Positions 35,107 through 47,127 of a stretch of 64,000 nt of DNA are shown here, in pieces; position 1 is the stretch's first letter, and every line of letters begins with the position of its first letter. Source of the stretch: Cinnamomum chago (Eukaryota; Streptophyta; Magnoliopsida; Laurales; Lauraceae); the NCBI GenBank assembly GCA_038049695.1, contig CP142453.1:113206001-113270000 (forward strand), given 5' to 3'. The notes beneath the pieces are model-generated. The model was not told the origin of the DNA. It searched no databases and was given only the letters and a program-made list of their open reading frames with translations. A program made the position numbers and the translations under genes.

Positions 35107-35792
35107 TTGGCACGAATGCCATGTACATCAAACATATCTCAGTCCCATAGCCATCACATGCCTTGCAAAAACCTCTGCAGGCAAAGCCTTGGTGAGAGCA
35201 TCGGCCATCAATTCTTCTGAAGGCATATAAAATATTAATATATCATTCTTTTCAACCTTCTCTCTGATAAAGTGATACTTTATCTCAACATATTTTGATC
35301 GGTTGTTGAACTTTTGCTCATCCACCATGGATATTGTAGATGTACTATCTACATTCATTGGGACATGCTCTTTTTCTCTAATTATTTTCAAATCAGTTAG
35401 GAAATATTTCAACCAAAGAGCCTCCTGGACCACTGTACTACAAGCTATATACTATGCTTCGGCTGTTGATAAAGTCGTAGATGTCTGTTTCTTGGTACCC
35501 CAAGAAACTGCACCTCCTCTGAGGGTAAACACATAGCCGGTTGTTGACTTTCTCTGGTCTAAATCATCGGCCAAATCTGCATCTGAGTAGCCGCGCAGTT
35601 CCAGGACTTCACCTTGATAACACAGGCGAAGATTCACTGTTCCTTTGATGTACCGCAGAATCTTCTTAACCGCATACAATTGCTGTAATCCTGGGTTACT
35701 TTGAAATCTGCTTCGAGACCCATGGCGAATGCAAGGTCTAGTCTCGTACACAGCATCACATACATGATGCTGCCCACAATTTGAGCATAAGA
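35107..35792 (-). pseudogene. Copia RNase H / end of reverse transcriptase (broken)
   Basis: NPGLQQLYAVKKILRYIKGT, YSDADLADDLDQRKSTTGYV, ISMVDEQKFNNRSKYVEIKY and HFIREKVEKNDILIFYM are textbook Copia RNase H blocks. A TAG stop follows LSTAEA (before YIACSTVVQEALWLKYF), and the frame changes between YAQIVGSIMYVMLCTR and NPGLQQ. The other part of the same gene is at 39681-39841, across the solo LTR. Confidence 0.9.
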
Positions 35793-38700
35793 TGTGAGGC
35801 CCCACCCTTTGTGGGCCCTCTAATATATATTATAAATGCTAATTGATACTAATTATTACTAATTAATACTAATTATTGCTAATTACTAGCTAATTGTGCT
35901 AATTAGGGGTTAATCAGGGTAATTAGATAGATATCTCCTAAGTTAGTGTTAGACTAGTTAGTTGTATTAGTATTAGGGTTTTTGAGTAGTCTTTTGTAAT
36001 TCTAGGCTAGTTAGTGTAGGGGAGGCTTTAGCTAGGGATTAGGTTTAACTAGAGGGGGGTCATTGCAAAAAGTGCATCTTTAGAACCTTCCAACCTAAAG
36101 ACTAAAAAGCCCCTAACCCTAACCCTAATTCTATGAAAACCTAAAGGCTATTACAGTCATTAGCCACCCCCCTAAGCTATAAATCCAGCACAAATCCCAA
36201 TGAGCCCTAGCAACTATTCACTTCATTTCCTCTCTTCTTCCTCTCTCATTTCTTTCCTAAGTTTCAAGCTACTGTTGTGCTGGGATTTCCTCTTAGGAGC
36301 TGCTGCTACTACTACTTCTTCTTCTTCTTCATTGGCTGGGATTTTTCTCTATCTCTCTCTACCTTCTCTTCCAAGTTAAGGCAAGTGCACCTTACTATTA
36401 ACTTAGAATGTATGTTGTTTTCCTTTGATTCTGTGATTTGTGTTCTTGTATGCTATTAATCTGTCTTAGAAATTACCTGGAGCATTTGTTGTTTTGTTTG
36501 GATGGATTGAGCATTGATGGATGGGGGGTTTCACCCCCCCATTTGGAAGATCAATGGGTCCAAATGGTGATGGATTGATGGGCATTGTAGTGTTTTTACA
36601 ATTTTTAATTGTTTATTTGATTAATGGTTTTGTTTAGAAACAATTTGATTTGAAATGGGTGAAGGGGGCGACTATTGCAGTGACTCTGCAACAGTTACTG
36701 TTCATAAGCTATTGTTGCAGCGCCATTTACAGTGGGATTGTAGTTTTTTTTGGTATTGAGATCAGTGGGGTCCAGGTGGGCCACCCTTGGAGATCCGGAC
36801 CCCACATCGTATAGGGCCACCTTGGGCGACCCAGATGATGAGGGCTGATCGTGGGCCCTTGATCAGTGGGGCCCACGATCGTTGCTTTCTCCATGTATCA
36901 GGCGTGAGTCACTTGGAGTGCTTATCTCTTATTCAATCCAGTTGTGGGGCCTGCGGGATGATTGGACCGTGGATCTGGGCCGGTCATCTGGCCGTATAGG
37001 CCTGGGCGACCTTGATGACGAGGTCTGATCTGGACCTTGTCCAGTGGGGCCCATGATTTCTGCTGTATTCATGTCCCAGGCGATGGCTCGTTTCCTGCTG
37101 GAAACTCTCTGTTGCAGAACATGCTTATGATGAGTGAAGAGAGGTTGGTGATGACCTGTGTGGAGTGTGGATAAGTTAGAGTCCGGTCCAGTAAGGGAAA
37201 AGTGTGGTCCAGGGAAGGTGTAGCTGATGTGACCTGGGAGCCTACATGAATGGAAATATCAAAGGGAGTGGACTGATGGATTCTAGATGGAGGGCTTTGG
37301 GCCCAGTGGGGCCCACTGATCCAATAACCCATTAGTTATATTAATTAAAATTAATCCTTTAGTTATTAATGCATACAACTAGCACCATTAATTTTCATAA
37401 ATTGGAAATATAAACCCCTTAGTTTTTATTGAACCAAATTGGAGCTGGGCCCAGTGGGGCCCACTAATCCATAACCCATTAGTTTTATTAATTAAAATAA
37501 AGCATTTAGTTTCCAATGTATACAATGGGACCCATTAGTTTTAGAAAATTAGGAAAGTAGGACCCTTAGCCTTTATGGAACCCTATTAATTTTAGAAATT
37601 GGAAATAAAGACCCCTAGTCTTTAATTAATTTAAATTAGTTTGGACCCTTTAGATTTATACCTTTAGAAATTTCATTAGATTTTATAATTTGATTAAGCC
37701 CTGAGTATTTTATGAACCCAATTCGAATAGTTTGTGTATGACTTGGATTTTCCATCAGACCCAGACTTTAGTGCAAAAGTTGAGATTTGGCCTGGAATCT
37801 GTTGACTCAGTTACACCTGTGTACCAGATCGACTGGCTGGCCACCTGGTCAATTGGGTACACTGGAACTTCCTGAATCCAAACCAAGTCCCAACTTTGAT
37901 TCCAGTGGAGCAGATCGACCCGACCCTTGCCAGGTCGACCTGCCGCACTGTGAACACTAAGATGTGAGTTTAGCATTTGTTTTATGATTGATCGATTGTG
38001 GGGCCCATTGACCATCCAAATGAACTTCCATCAATGTGCCAAGCACGAGTCAATGGCGTGGCTCGACCCTGACTCGTGGGGACCACCGATTAGGGTTTTG
38101 GTCGTTTAATCTAAGATGATTTGACCCCTAAGAGTTGTCAATGATGCCCGTAACCTCATGAGCACCAAACACAGTATCATATGGCATCAGTGACTTCACT
38201 TAGAGATCAAATTACCGGAGATGGACCTGAACCTGAACGTGGTCTATTACCTAGGATTGGACTGTTGTTATTCCCGTTGATTCTCTTATTGAAGTTCATG
38301 CTTCACTTCTATTATTGTCACTCTTATATCCTTAGTATAGCTGTTAACTGTTAATTAAATATAAATGGAGGACCTGAACCTAGGATATCTTAGAGGTGAC
38401 CTGTTAGTATGATTTGGAGAACATTGACCCGTGTCTGTGTCTAGGCGGGCCCTTATTGGGCCTAAGTGTGGGATATGTACCTTTAGTTGGAAGAGGTAGT
38501 TTATATTTGGATTTTAAGTCATAAAGGATTAGAATGAACTGTTTATCAGTAGTAAATGGATTGTTGCCTCGATTGGACAGATTTAGACCAGGCCATATGC
38601 TGATGGGCCTTGGTATGGATCCAACGAGTGGGCTTAGACCTTGAATGAAATCCATAGACTGATTTGATGTATAAACCTCTTAGAGACATTGTTAGGACCT

Positions 38701-39680
38701 TGTTCACGCAAGGCAGAGCCTAGACAGACACAGACCCTTAGAGTTATTCTTGAGTCGGCATAGACATTCACTCGGTTGATTTAAGCTCAGCCTGTGGACT
38801 GATCATCCCCGGTAGGAGCTATTATGAGTGTTGAGGAGCTATCATGATGAGCTGTGTGGTTAAGACGGACGGTGTGATACCGTGTCCGGTCTTGAGTGAT
38901 GAGTGTGATGAGATTGATGAGTGATTTGCGGGATTCGTAATTCCCAGCACTAGTGAGATTTCCCCGCCGCAACTGTGTTCAGTTTGGGAGGGCCGCGGCA
39001 TAATATCCGGCGGTATTCCAGCTCGTGTGAATGTGCCATTTTGTAGTAGATTAGTTGTTTTATATTATCCTGATTCCTTATGCTTTTATTGCTCAACTGC
39101 CTAGTTCTTTACCTTGTCACTCTTTAATTTATTTTACCTGTCTCTATTCATTTGATATATATGTTCTATGTTAGTAGTATGCTGTGACTTGCCAGATCTT
39201 TTAGATCTGACCCATCTTTGGTGCTTAGGCCTTGACCCAGAGATCCCAGAGGATGCACTAGCGCTAGTAGAGGCGCCGATTGTCGGAGATTACGGATGGG
39301 GCTCGGTCGACCCGGATGTCGAGCCGGAGGGCGGAGATGAGTTACCTGGGTTTTGAGAGTCTTATCTTATTTTGGGTTTGAGATAATTTTTGTAGGTGAG
39401 CCGGGTAGCTAACAAAGATGTAATAACTTTTTATTAACAACTGACACTTTTAAACTAGACTATTGTTCCGCTCTTACTTAATATATATCGATACCTATTG
39501 CTTCCGCTTTTCTTAATGTGCTTCCGTAATTTAACTGTTATTACTATATGGTTCAAAAAGTTTTAAATTGGACCTCACTGCGGGCCTACGATCTTGGAAG
39601 TTCTCGGATTTTTCGGGAAGTAGCGCGCCAACTTCGGGTATTCGAACGACTTTATCGGTATCCGGAATTGGGGCGTTACA
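35793..39680. mobile_element. solo LTR, 3888 bp, inside the Copia pol
   Basis: Starts TGTGAGGCCCC and ends GGGGCGTTACA, flanked by TAAGA (35788-35792) and TAAGG (39681-39685): a 5-bp duplication with one mutation. A TATA-like CTATAAATCCAG at about 36177-36188 is followed by a CT-rich leader. Length and ends fit a Gypsy chromovirus-type LTR (lineage inferred). Short open frames inside (36787-36999, 39168-39356) have no recognisable domains. Confidence 0.75.
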
Positions 39681-39841
39681 TAAGGTTTCATTCTCATCAC
39701 TTCCTTATCATGCTCGTTTGTGGGTCCCTGATCGCTGGACAATTTTATGCTCTTGCAGATGGAAGTGTCAATTGGTTTACACATAGCCATATCAAACCGT
39801 TTCAATACAGTTTCCAAATAGGATCTCTGTGATAAAGTCAA
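39681..39841 (-). pseudogene. Copia reverse-transcriptase fragment separated by a solo LTR
   Basis: Encodes LSQRSYLETVLKRFDMAMCK and PTNEHDKEVMRMKP, the segment directly upstream of the KPYA...GSIMY motif of Copia RT. It continues into 35787 once the inserted LTR is removed. Upstream coding sequence is absent. Confidence 0.85.
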
Positions 39842-40072
39842 TAGCCAATTCGGACGATCACGGGTTATTTCAATTCCAATGCACGGAATCCCCTATACTA
39901 GACGCCAAAACCGAGACGACTCTAAGGAAGTCGTCTTCTTCCTTCTCACTTCGGTTTGCACCGAAGAACGAAGGATGCTTGGTCGGACGAAATCCTTAGA
40001 TCTACACCAATCTAAGACGTAACTTTCCGATCCAAACCGTCTGTACGCACGAAACCTTGCTTTGATACCAAT

Positions 40073-40101
40073 TGATAGATTTGGATGCAGAGACTCCGAC
40101 A
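40073..40101 (-). repeat. 29-bp remnant of the Copia 5' LTR
   Basis: Minus strand TGTCGGAGTC...AATCTATCA, equal to the last 29 bp of the 3' LTR with two mismatches, next to the primer-binding site. It starts with TG and touches the GTGTA duplication, so the element ends here rather than continuing into a full LTR. Confidence 0.65.
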
Positions 40102-40106
40102 GTGTA

Positions 40107-42143
40107 GGTTTCCTCGGCTCCAGCCAGGGAAATAGTCTTGCTGGGTCAAATCCCTTGTGGATATATACCACGGTCATAAATAAAAAAATGGGAGTTGGTG
40201 CGTTGAATGTGATCTACATAAGCACTAGGAGAAAAAATAAAATAAAATAAAAATAGTGAAGGATGGTCACGATGGTGATGATTAGAGAGATCGGAGGACA
40301 GTGGAGAAGGAAGTTAAGCTTTTAGATACAAAACTAAAAAAACAGTACCTATCGAGTGCAACGGTTTTGCCAATGATCTGTTGTATAAAATTCAAGAAAA
40401 CACACATTTGAAACTGAAATACCTGAAGATGGGGCAAAAGTAATGGTAGTGTGACTGCAGGAAGTTGCAGGATTAATATTGCTGATAATAGTGAGAGATG
40501 CGATCTAGGAGAATGGAGGTAAAAAGGATCGACATTATGTGTGCCTCTAGTTCTCAGAACTATTCATTTATTTTGGTTTTCTTTTTTGAAAAATCGAAAA
40601 TGGGAATTCACTTTTTGCACATAAAAACAACGATAACAACGCCACCTTAGACCTGTGCCGGTTTGTTTACGTAGAATTGAATATGTAGGGATTCATGTTC
40701 AAGTGATCTCCACCAAAGAATTATTACTGAGGTGAGTGAGAAGGATATGACGTGATAGATGAAAAATACAGGGTGCAAATATAGATGTAATGTGGACACT
40801 TTTGGATATTTGGTTTTGAATGATTTGAGGTGAGGGGTGAAAGATATAAGGTATGATACCAATGTAAAGGGACATTGGCTTTTCTTTAGATTTGAATTAC
40901 TAGGTTGATGACCGAGTATTCAATTTTCATTAAAGGGGAGTTTATTTGATGGTTAGTTTTGTATATTCACCATTAATCTTCATTTTTTGCCCCGTATGAC
41001 ATCAATTCCTATGTATTCTATGCAAACAAACAAACTTAAAAATTAAAAAAAAATTACAATATATGTATTCAATATATATATGAAAGAAACACGCCTTAAA
41101 GGGTCGCTTGCCTTTCCCCCATGGGATATGCAAAATGGCTTTTTACATATGTAAAGGATTTATATGTAGTTTTTTCATATGACAATGTTACATATGTGAA
41201 ATACATTATCATCTATATCAAACCCATCATTTTGTAAATAAGTACATCCAATGGTTAGAGATGTGTTTAGCTATGTTTGCGTTTCCAAATGGGTCTCAAA
41301 ATCTATAAAGATTTATAATATGAAACCAAACATCCTAATGCCTATCATGTATATGAGAATATTGAATGGGTTGGATCATGAATTGGGGGCCTACAAAGTC
41401 CATAAATATATCTTTGGGTTGGGATTTTTAGACGTTTTTCATATATTTGTCAAAATCCATGTAGATTTAATATATGAAATTAACATATTAAGATATTTTA
41501 GTCCTATGAAGGAGATGAACAATTCAAATTCCGATTTGGGGCCTGCAAAAGTGCTAGCAAAAAAGGGAAGAAAAAAGAAAAAAAGTGAATGAAGGGGTAC
41601 GAAGACTCCGCACTCGCTACTTAAATTAAACAAATGCTCTGTTGCATTTGTATTGGTAAGTCATCCTCATTTACATAAGTAACCATTTACCACCTCCTTA
41701 GATATGTAACTGATTCTTTAAAAAGGGTATCATGTACACATCATTTTTCACATGTGTATGTGTGGCAAATGAAAAATAGAATCATGGAAAAGAAAAAAAA
41801 AAGGAAGTACAGCTGATTTCTCTACTATCCATGGCTACAGGCACTTTGCTGACCTACATAAATTTTGTTTTGTAAATTTTTCATTACTGGATTGCTTTTT
41901 TTTTTTTCTTTTTTTTTGTTTGCATTATGAGAGTGTGTTAACCGATAAAAAATAAAATAAAATTATGAGTGTGTTCGTGCATCTATCACAGGCTTTTGTT
42001 ATACACAACACAAGAATTACACAATGAAATTTGCATACTGCTATTTTAGAAATTTACTTAAAATCCAACAAAAGAAGTATTTTCAAACATAAGACCAACA
42101 TTTATACAACATCTCTCAACCCCCACCACCCTCCTCAATATTG
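40107..42143. other. intergenic DNA without recognised gene
   Basis: AT-rich, with poly-T and poly-A runs. The plus-strand open frame 41251-41592 (113 codons) shows no domain and ends in a lysine-rich low-complexity tail; I do not regard it as a gene. Confidence 0.4.
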
Positions 42144-42486
42144 GCAATAATTAGAGCTTAGCCCAGGAAGCTGCCGCTTTAGGCCCTCAATTTTTGTCTA
42201 TTTTTTAGGGCCTCAAATTTCTTTAGCCCAGATAATATATAGGTCTGTAAAAAATAAAAAAAGGTTGCCCAAGACATGAGAAATGACCCAATTTCTAAAC
42301 AGTCCATTACAAAAGGGCCCTGAATTAATTATTTTGTTTTATATTTAAAAGTAAAACAATGGAAAAAAGAGTATGAAAATTTGGAAATTGAAAAAGATTA
42401 GGTCGGCCATTATAGAGTAGTTTTGGATGCCGATTTACTCTCGACTTCGAAGATCAAATACAACCCGTCTCTCTCTCTCTCTCTCT

Positions 42487-42514
42487 CCCCCCCCCCCCCC
42501 CCCCCCCCCCCCCC
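42487..42514. repeat. 28-base poly(C) tract
   Basis: An uninterrupted C28 directly after a (CT)n run. Such length is unusual and may reflect either a real homopolymer or an assembly/consensus problem. Confidence 0.9.
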
Positions 42515-43084
42515 TTATTCACAATCAAAACCTGGTCTCCTTATTCCCAACTAAAATTGGGTTTTTGGACTGCAAAACCGTTTTCGACTTTCCGTTTACG
42601 TGTTTCACCGCTTTGTGCCGACGAGCCGGGAAAAGAATCAGGTGATTGAACATTCTCTCATTTCCAAGTTTTAAATAATATTTTAAAAATGAGTCATTAT
42701 TTTTTTTATTTGTTCTTTTAATCTTTTTTACTTTTAAGGGGACAAGACTATTGATTAACATATTATTTTTTTGTTATATAATTTTTTTTTGTATACATAA
42801 ACTCAATATAAAAATAAAAGGATAAGAAAAGGTACCACTAAGTTTAACCACAATATCAATTGAATCAAATGATCTTTCGCTTATTATGAAGAAAAAAAAT
42901 CAGTTGAATCATCACATTATGAAAATACAAATAATTTGTAGATGGGTTATGTTTGGCAAATCCGTTGAGCCGGCATTTCAAGAAAAACAAATCATATATA
43001 GAAAGAAGCAATTTGACGAGAATAATAGTGAAGAGGCGACACAGTCAACTGAAGAATCTTTTAAAGTGAAATATTTCTTATATA

Positions 43085-43615
43085 TATATTGTAGATCAAG
43101 CTCTTTCATCACTTCAAAGCCGACTCGAACAGTTTCAAGTATATGAGAAAACTTTTGGATTTTTGTTTGATTTGAAGGATTTAAATGCTACCAATGATGA
43201 AGCTTTGATGTTCTATTGTACTAATCTTGAAACTTTTTTGAGCAAGGATGCGCTTTCTGATATTGATGGGAGAGACTTATTTTCAGAATTGAAAGTGTTG
43301 AAAGAAGTTTTGCCAACGGAAACAACAAAGCCAATGGATGTACTCAATTATTTGAAGATGATTGATGGTTGTTTTCCCAATACATGGATTGCATACAGAA
43401 TATTGCTAACTATACCAGTTACAATTGCCTCTAGGGAAAGAAGTTTTTCAAAGTCAAAGTTGATCAAGTCTCACCTTCGGTCAACCATGTCATAGAAAAG
43501 ATTGAATGGATTAGCTATGTTGTCAATTCAGAAGATCATGGTTGATAAGATTGATTACGCAGTTTTGATTAGTACATTTCCAAGAAAAAATGGTAAAAGA
43601 GTAGTGTTTAAATGA
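43085..43615 (+). pseudogene. hAT transposase C-terminal (dimerisation) domain, pseudogene
   Basis: The frame reads SLQSRLEQFQVYEKTFGFLF then DLKDLNATNDEALMFYCTNL, and ends with the hAT dimerisation signature: NTWIAYRILLTIPVTIASRE, RSFSKSKLIKSHLRSTMS. A TAG replaces a Gln codon directly after this, and the expected continuation (KRLNGLAMLSIQKIMVDKID) follows in frame to a TGA at about 43614. The catalytic N-terminal half and zinc finger are missing or unreadable. It resembles the TTF/ZMYM-like hAT group. Confidence 0.8.
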
Positions 43616-43996
43616 ATTTGAAGTGATGTAATGACTATTGATTTTCTATATATATATTTTGAATTTTGGTAATGATTAATTTATGACCCATTTTTTAAAG
43701 CTAATTTTCGTATACAATATATAGGGGGGCCCCCTTTGAAATCTTTGCTTTAGGCCCCAAAAATCTCAGGGCCGGCGCTGGTAATAATGGGAGTTGTATG
43801 TGTAGAGTAGATGCGATGGGAAAACTTTGACTCCCAAAAGAATTGACTAATACGTACATATGTGATCATGGAGCTTGTATCGACCAAGGTCAATTCTCGA
43901 TTATGTGGAGATTTGAGATCGTCTATTTGAAATCAATTATGTCTATCTCATTTCACACGATGTAAGAGTAAGGATGAACACCTTCCTTGAGGAAGA

Positions 43997-44139
43997 GGAT
44001 CCCCTGTTTAGACCAATGAAGGGGTGCCATATGAGAAGCAAATTTTTTTTTTTTTTTTTTAAGTGGAGGAGATGAGATGTCATTGATATGACATTTCCCC
44101 CACATGTGGCACCCCCTGAGTGGTCCAAACAAGGGATCC
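43997..44139. mobile_element. MITE, second member of the GGATC-CCTGTT family
   Basis: Left GGATCCCCTGTTTAGACCA and GGGGTGCCATATG; right CATGTGGCACCCCC and TGGTCCAAACAAGGGATCC, an imperfect inverted repeat of about 45 bp around an A/T core. The same words form the MITE at 22424-22574. Confidence 0.75.
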
Positions 44140-44357
44140 ACTTCCCATCCTTGATTATGGAGTGCGATGACATCTAAATCAAGGTCTCACTAATTAAGAT
44201 TTCTCTCCCTCTTTCTCGTTTTTCTCACATGAACGAATGGAGGAATTGAGTGAATTAAGAGGGTCGATCAAGCGTCTTTAAATGAAGAGCAGAGGTCATT
44301 CAAACTCTAATCTTTATGAGATAAGAGAGGGAGATGAGGAGGATTTGAATATGACTG

Positions 44358-44668
44358 GTGTTCTCGGCCCGCATTTAGAAACACAGGCCCTGTCCATCCA
44401 ACCCCGACATGGGCCATAAATGTCTAGCCCAAGCCTGCCCATTTAGTCAATTCGGCTGGGCCAAATCGTGGTTTTCATTTTTTTTGTGCGGGACTTTTGG
44501 CAATTGTTTGGACAAATTATCACTAAATTACATGGGCCATACTTTGGGATTTCTATCACTTAATCCAAGCCTGGCCCAAATATTAAATGGGCCTATATTA
44601 CGTAGCTAGGCCGGGCCTAAATGGGTTGGGCCTGGATAGAGGCAGGGGCATGGGCACCCTTAGCTAAT
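44358..44668. repeat. diverged copy of the TAGGGGTG-type MITE
   Basis: Shares the words GGCCCGCAT, TTTCTA/TAGAAA, TCTATCACTTAATCCAAGCC and GGCCGGGCC with 32200-32579 in inverted orientation; the right end reads GGGGCATGGGCACCCTTAG. Ends are too decayed to place exactly. Confidence 0.45.
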
Positions 44669-45146
44669 TAGGGGCCTGTATTTTTTTGTTGGTTGTAGCT
44701 CACCCACGTGAGATCACTTGTGGGCCCCCATCAAGAGATGCCAGCCAACAATATGCACATGATTTCTAGCTGTAAATAATAAAGCTACAATGAATTCTAT
44801 CAAGGTGATTCCCAGCTAGCTATGTTCGACATGTTTGTGTGATAAAAGAGAATTCCATGATAGTAACTGAAAACAGCATTTGATTTCCTGCCCAGCTCAC
44901 TTCTCTGTCGTGTCATTTGGTGTGACACAATAAACAAATTTTCCATTGAAAAAGATTTTTGAGTTTTCTGTGGATGTTGAGAGGAGGCCAGGGCCCAGGG
45001 ATAAACACATGAGATTCCTCTCTAGTCCCAAAACTGAAATCCTACAGACCGCTACAAAACTAAACCCATCACACAAACGTACCCTTCAAGAAACATGTGA
45101 AGGAAATAAAATCTGACCTGTACTTACTAACTTTTCCATCAAATCA

Positions 45147-45330
45147 GAGAGATAGTAGAAGCATCCCAGCTATATAGTTACCTGCTCTATCTTTTAATGT
45201 AGTGCAATTCATCTAATTTGAGAGAGAGTAAAAGCACCCCACCTACACTATAACCTGTTCCATCTTTGTCTCTAGTGCCGTTCATCTAATTGGAGAGAAA
45301 GTACAACCACCTCATAGTGTCAATTATTCT
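45147..45330. repeat. 73-bp tandem repeat, about 2.5 copies
   Basis: GAGAGA(T/G/A)AGTA at 45147, 45220 and 45293 begins three diverged units, each with AGCA-CCC and, in the first two, CTGYTCYATCTTT and TTCATCTAATT. Equal spacing of 73 bp supports a tandem origin. Confidence 0.75.
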
Positions 45331-45753
45331 ATTCTCTCAGCTTTCCCACTAATCGAATTCTCCAAATTCTTCTTTCTAAGACAGTGACAAGAGATCTCTG
45401 TTGTGATGCAGTTGTCGAAGAGTTTTGGCTAATCCCATTCAAATAATCTACAGAATGCTCACTTTCTTTTACTTCAAAGGCAATTCAAAATATTGCAAAA
45501 CTGAGAAGGGCCCATATTCAAAACCTGCATAACATGCAGTAAATGAAGTACCCAAAATATATGAGAGAAAGAAGCAATAATGCCCTCTTGAGCTTAGATT
45601 CTCTCTCCTTTTGAGTTAACAGGTCCAGAATCCACATGTCATGCATGCTTGGTTCGTCCCCACATCTATTATCAGAGAAATATTCTCTGTCTCTGCAAAT
45701 AGCTGAGAGAAAGTGAGAAGATCATTGTCAAGGGGGAGCCAAGGACAAACCCA

Positions 45754-46056
45754 CTAGGCAGGAAAGTAGGAATCTTCTAGTCTGATGGCTCGGATCATCT
45801 GTTCTCTGAAGCAATTATTGATCACGAGTACATTAGCTGTGGCCCCACTTTTGAGGGGAAAACAGTAGAACTGAACGGTGACCTTTCGAAGAAGACACCC
45901 ATTTGGTAGATCATATAGTACATCTCCCTTCTCAAATTGTTGTGGGGGTCGTGGTTTTCTTTTATTAAAGTACCAAGAGGAGGGCCGCATGCATAGGAGA
46001 TGGGCATGGGACCTTTTCAAACAACTTTTCAGATACGTTGTATTTAGTGCTGTCAA
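45754..46056 (-). other. 100-codon open frame, unrecognised
   Basis: The C-terminal part (QFEKGDVLYDLPNGCLLRKV, TVQFYCFPLKSGATANVLVI) looks protein-like rather than low-complexity, but I recognise no domain, no ATG context, and no splice-linked neighbour exon. It may be a fragment of a dead gene or chance. The upstream end overlaps a MITE starting at 46045. Confidence 0.2.
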
Positions 46057-46681
46057 AATGCCACCCCTTCAGTATATAAGACATGAATCCATAGTATATA
46101 TTAACGGGTTCGGGTGGCTTCATAGGGGGTTTGTGTTGTTAACTAGGTAAATCCGTTAACACGTTAAATTAATGGCCAGTTAACGAATAAAACCGATAAT
46201 CTAAAAACAACCCGTTAAAACGATATGATTACTGTCTTGTTTTTTGTTATTTGATTTTTATTGTAGTTGTTATTGTATGCTTTGGAATATGGACTGCTTA
46301 GTGATAATTTGTAGCAAACTGAGAGGCTATTTTAATTTTCATGGCAAATTGAAGGGATATTTTATTTTTTACCTATTTAGATTTTAGGCTATTTAATACA
46401 ATTAGATGGACAATGAGTCACTTTATAAATAATTAATGGGTTAAATGGGCTGATAGTAGCGGGTCATGCGTGTTAACTGATATGGTCCGAAATGACCTAA
46501 TATGTTTAACGGGTTATACGGGTCAGGTCGTGTCGTGTAATTCGTTAAATAATCGTGTGGTATTCGTGTTTGATTTTTGGGCTCATTTATTTAATGGGTC
46601 GTGTACGGGTTGAGGTGGTTCTAACTCAAATTCATTAATCCGCAATACGAATTCATTAACATGACACGATTGATAGCCCTA
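46045..46681. mobile_element. hAT-type MITE, TAG(T/G)GCTGTCAA ends
   Basis: TAGTGCTGTCAAAAT at the left is inverted in ATTGATAGCCCTA at the right; the flanks carry AACGGGTTC / GGGTCGTG words in both orientations. No target duplication is readable. Confidence 0.55.
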
Positions 46682-47127
46682 ATTGTCCTTGTGCATTGAC
46701 AATTAGAGTTAATTATGTATGTTGCACATGACTGATCAATAGTTAAGCCAATGCAAAAGTTAATTTGTAGGTAGTTTCTGCTTAAGAATGCTGCCCACTA
46801 TCACCAATATTGTTCTCCGAAAACTTTAATAAGGAACTCCTTGCATTGTAGGAAAAATGTGTTTGAAAATAAATTAATTTTTGAATAATTTAAGTAATTG
46901 TTAAAAACGAAATACAAAAATAAATAATGTTAAGAGCTATTTTTTCTATAGATCTTCATTTTTTTTTCCATTTTATTGTGTTGCCATCATGGTAATTGTC
47001 TCATAATGATTCATTTTTCGTAATATTTGGGAAATATCTCTATATTATAACAAACATGCACCATTCTAAGTAAATACTGCGATAATCTTTAAAAGTAATT
47101 AAACAGGTGTTGTCACTCTATATTATA

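Larger units (their letters stand above)
34759..40101 (-). mobile_element. internally deleted Ty1/Copia element, interrupted by a solo LTR
   Basis: Read on the minus strand: a 29-bp 5' LTR remnant (40101-40073), a primer-binding site TTGGTATCAAAGC just inside it (about 40071-40059), a short stretch, the end of reverse transcriptase and RNase H, then a full 339-bp 3' LTR (35097-34759). Both ends are bordered by GTGTA (34754-34758 and 40102-40106). Gag, protease, integrase and most of RT are missing. Removing the nested solo LTR (35793-39680) with one TSD restores the reading AAA CCT TAT GCT (KPYA), as expected for Copia RT. Confidence 0.85.
42152..43780 (+). mobile_element. degenerate hAT element with transposase C-terminus
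   Basis: Flanked by 8-bp GCAATAAT (42144-42151) and GTAATAAT (43781-43788). The right end read outward-in is CAGCGCCGGCCC, a typical hAT terminus; the left end TAGAGCTTAGCCC is a decayed partner. It contains the hAT dimerisation region at 43163-43615. A 28-base poly(C) run (42487-42514) follows a (CT)n run within it. Confidence 0.7.

Noticed and set aside
41251..41592. 113-codon plus-strand open frame
   Set aside because: No domain, ends in a lysine-rich low-complexity tail, AT-rich intergenic context.
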